Source of the DNA: Candidatus Shapirobacteria bacterium GW2011_GWF2_37_20 | Lineage (GTDB): Bacteria; Patescibacteriota; Microgenomatia; UBA12405 | NCBI GenBank assembly: GCA_000989305.1 | Contig: LBTB01000002.1 | Location: 1 to 40,410, forward strand | Direction: 5' to 3' | DNA length: 40,410 bases | Shown: positions 38,363 through 40,410 of the stretch, one piece after another | Position numbering within the stretch: position 1 is the first letter of the stretch | How the letters are laid out: each line of letters opens with the position of its first letter | The notes under the pieces: generated by a model | Told to the model about the DNA's origin: nothing | Databases searched by the model: none | Seen by the model: the letters and a program-made list of their open reading frames with translations, nothing else | Translations under genes and position numbers: made by a program

Positions 38363-39499
38363 ATGATTATCGGCATTGACGCTTCCTCTATCGCTTACGG
38401 AACCGGTGTTAGCAACTACACTCTAAATTTAATTCGACACCTACTAAAAAACGACCGTCAAAATTCATATAAAATATTTTTTTCCTCGCTTCGCTTACCC
38501 CTACCCCAGGATCTTATTCGCTTACTAAAATATAAAAATGTCAAAATATTTCATTATCGTTTCCCTCAAACTCTTTTAGCCTTTATTTGGAATCGGCTTC
38601 ACCTCTTTCCCATAGAGTTATTTATTGGCAACTGCGACCTTTTCCACACCTCCGACTGGACTCAACCTCCAGCCTTTAAAGCCAAAACCTTAACCACCGT
38701 CCACGACCTAACTCCCTTTTTATGTCCCCACTGGCTTAATTCAAAGATTGTCTCTACCCACCACCATAAAATGTACTGGGCCTCCAAAAAATGTCAGCAT
38801 TTTATTTGCGTTTCCCAAAACACAAAAACAGATTTACTGAAAATATTTCCCAAAATAAATCCTCAAAACTGCAGTGTTGTTTATGAAGCCGCCGAGGACA
38901 AGTACGGTAAATTTTTAAAATTACCCCTCGACATCCAAAACAAAAAAATTTCTGCCATCGAAAAACAGTATGGTTTAAAAAAATTTATTCTCTCCCAAGG
39001 TACCCGGGAACCCAGAAAAAACCTGATCAATCTAATCAGCGCCTTTAATCTTTACCGTCAAAAATACCCCAAAAGTAAAATTGAATTGGCTATCACCGGC
39101 AAGTATGGTTGGGGTAAAGACATTATTCACTTAAAAAATCCCTATATCAAAATTCTTGGATACATCCCGGAAAAAGACATGGTGGCCCTTCACGCCTCAG
39201 CTCTATTTTTAGCCTATCCTTCTCTTTACGAAGGCTTTGGTTTACCTCTAATCAAATCCATGAAAGTTGGCGTCCCAGTATTAAGTAGTACCACCTCCTC
39301 AATGCCCGAAGTTGTTGGTAACTCAGGTATCTTAGTTAACCCCACCTCCGTTAAAGAAATCTATCTTGGCCTGCACAAGCTACTTTCCTCATCAACTCTG
39401 AGAAAACAGTTATCCCATCGGGCCATAATGATTTCCAACCGTTTTTCCTGGGATCAAACCGCCCTCAATACTTTAGACATCTATAGTAAACTAAGATAA
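38363..39499 (+). CDS. Glycosyltransferase family 4
   Basis: IIGIDASSIAYGTGVSNYTLNLI; TTVHDLTPFL; SQGTREPRKNLINLISAF; YPSLYEGFGLPLIKSMKVGVPVLSSTTSSMPEVVG. Confidence 0.95.
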   Translation: MIIGIDASSIAYGTGVSNYTLNLIRHLLKNDRQNSYKIFFSSLRLPLPQDLIRLLKYKNVKIFHYRFPQTLLAFIWNRLHLFPIELFIGNCDLFHTSDWTQPPAFKAKTLTTVHDLTPFLCPHWLNSKIVSTHHHKMYWASKKCQHFICVSQNTKTDLLKIFPKINPQNCSVVYEAAEDKYGKFLKLPLDIQNKKISAIEKQYGLKKFILSQGTREPRKNLINLISAFNLYRQKYPKSKIELAITGKYGWGKDIIHLKNPYIKILGYIPEKDMVALHASALFLAYPSLYEGFGLPLIKSMKVGVPVLSSTTSSMPEVVGNSGILVNPTSVKEIYLGLHKLLSSSTLRKQLSHRAIMISNRFSWDQTALNTLDIYSKLR

Positions 39500-40410
39500 T
39501 GAACATTGGCATTGACGGCAATGAAGCTAACAGTAAAACCCGTGTTGGTGTTGGTTGGTATGCCTTTCACCTTTTAACCGAACTTAATCGTCAAAATGTT
39601 GACGACCACTATTTTATTTATCTAAAAAGTCCACCTCTTTCCGACTTGCCACCTGAAAACAAAAATTGGCATTATATTGTTTTTGGCCCAAAATTTTTAT
39701 GGACCAAAATCGCCCTTCCTCTTCGTCTAATATTTTTTTCAAACAAATTAGATCTACTTTACTCACCCAGTCACTATTCACCCCTCTCTTTCTCTGTTCC
39801 CACCATGCCCACCATCCACGATATCGGCTATCTAAAATACAAAAACCAATTTACCAAAAAAGACCTCTACCAATTAGTTAACTGGACCCAAGATTCTATA
39901 AAAAAAGCCAAGCACATTATCGCCGTCTCTCAATTCACCAAAAATGAATTAATCAACACTTATCAGATTCCTGGTGACAAAATATCAGTTATCTACAATG
40001 GTGTCGGCACACCCCTGCCAGTTTCCTCAAAAGACAGTCAAAAAATATTAAACAAATTTAATATCCACCATCCCTATTTCTTATCTGTCGGCACTCTTAA
40101 ACCAAACAAAAACTATCCTTTTTTAATCCGTTCCTTTTCTTCTTTTCTCAAACACCAAGACTCAAAAGACTCAACATACCAATTAGTCATCGCCGGAAAA
40201 AGAGGTTGGCTTTTTGATGAAATCGATAAACTTATCCAAAAACAAGGTTTGGGCTCAAAAGTAATTTTTACAGATTACATTAGTGAAGAGGAAAAGTGGG
40301 CTCTTTATCAAAACGCTATTTCCCTGGTTATTCCCAGCACTTACGAAGGGTTTGGAATTCCGGCCATTGAAAGCCAGAAAACAGGAACTCCGGTAATTGC
40401 CAGTGACATT
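39499..40410 (+). CDS. Glycosyltransferase family 4, truncated by window end
   Basis: ATG at 39499 overlaps the previous stop (TAATG); open to the last base: MNIGIDGNEANSKTRVGVGWYAFHLLTEL...TIHDIGYLKY...LSVGTLKPNKNYPFLIRSF...YEGFGIPAIESQKTGTPVIASDI. Absent from the ORF track because no stop is present. Confidence 0.94.
   Translation, partial: MNIGIDGNEANSKTRVGVGWYAFHLLTELNRQNVDDHYFIYLKSPPLSDLPPENKNWHYIVFGPKFLWTKIALPLRLIFFSNKLDLLYSPSHYSPLSFSVPTMPTIHDIGYLKYKNQFTKKDLYQLVNWTQDSIKKAKHIIAVSQFTKNELINTYQIPGDKISVIYNGVGTPLPVSSKDSQKILNKFNIHHPYFLSVGTLKPNKNYPFLIRSFSSFLKHQDSKDSTYQLVIAGKRGWLFDEIDKLIQKQGLGSKVIFTDYISEEEKWALYQNAISLVIPSTYEGFGIPAIESQKTGTPVIASDI

Noticed and set aside
39666-39881. ORF 39666-39881
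   Set aside because: Out-of-frame within the truncated GT4 gene that runs open from 39499 to 40410.

Overview
The window is an AT-rich bacterial surface-glycan biosynthesis island. Gene style suggests Patescibacteria/CPR, but that is inference. It encodes about 12 GT2/GT4-type glycosyltransferases and four multi-pass GT-C-like membrane proteins. It also has six SAM methyltransferase proteins (seven domains), three radical SAM enzymes, and nucleotide-sugar enzymes (GDP-mannose 4,6-dehydratase, GDP-fucose synthase, UDP-glucose 4-epimerase, a frameshifted UDP-glucose dehydrogenase). Further genes are a Wzm/Wzt-type ABC exporter, a YvcK/CofD-like protein, an AglD/LPG-synthase-TM-like protein, metK, a HigBA/RelE-like toxin-antitoxin pair and a DUF192 protein. 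Both edges cut genes: a radical SAM gene at the 5' edge and a GT4 gene at the 3' edge. The observations most worth follow-up are: (1) a structured metK leader with mutually exclusive hairpins beside the Shine-Dalgarno, a candidate SAM-responsive or other cis-regulatory RNA; (2) a recurrent arrangement with the -10 box 6-8 nt upstream of the start codon, implying leaderless mRNAs, including two 19-23 bp divergent intergenic regions whose opposite -10 boxes overlap; (3) two adjacent glycosyltransferases each carrying a large extra domain within the catalytic region; (4) a ugd gene broken by a short deletion that removes the conserved REAPS-type segment; (5) an operator-like palindrome in the spacer of an internal antitoxin promoter; (6) a coding-like remnant upstream of ugd. 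No rRNA, tRNA, CRISPR array or transposon could be supported. All calls were made by eye, without searches.
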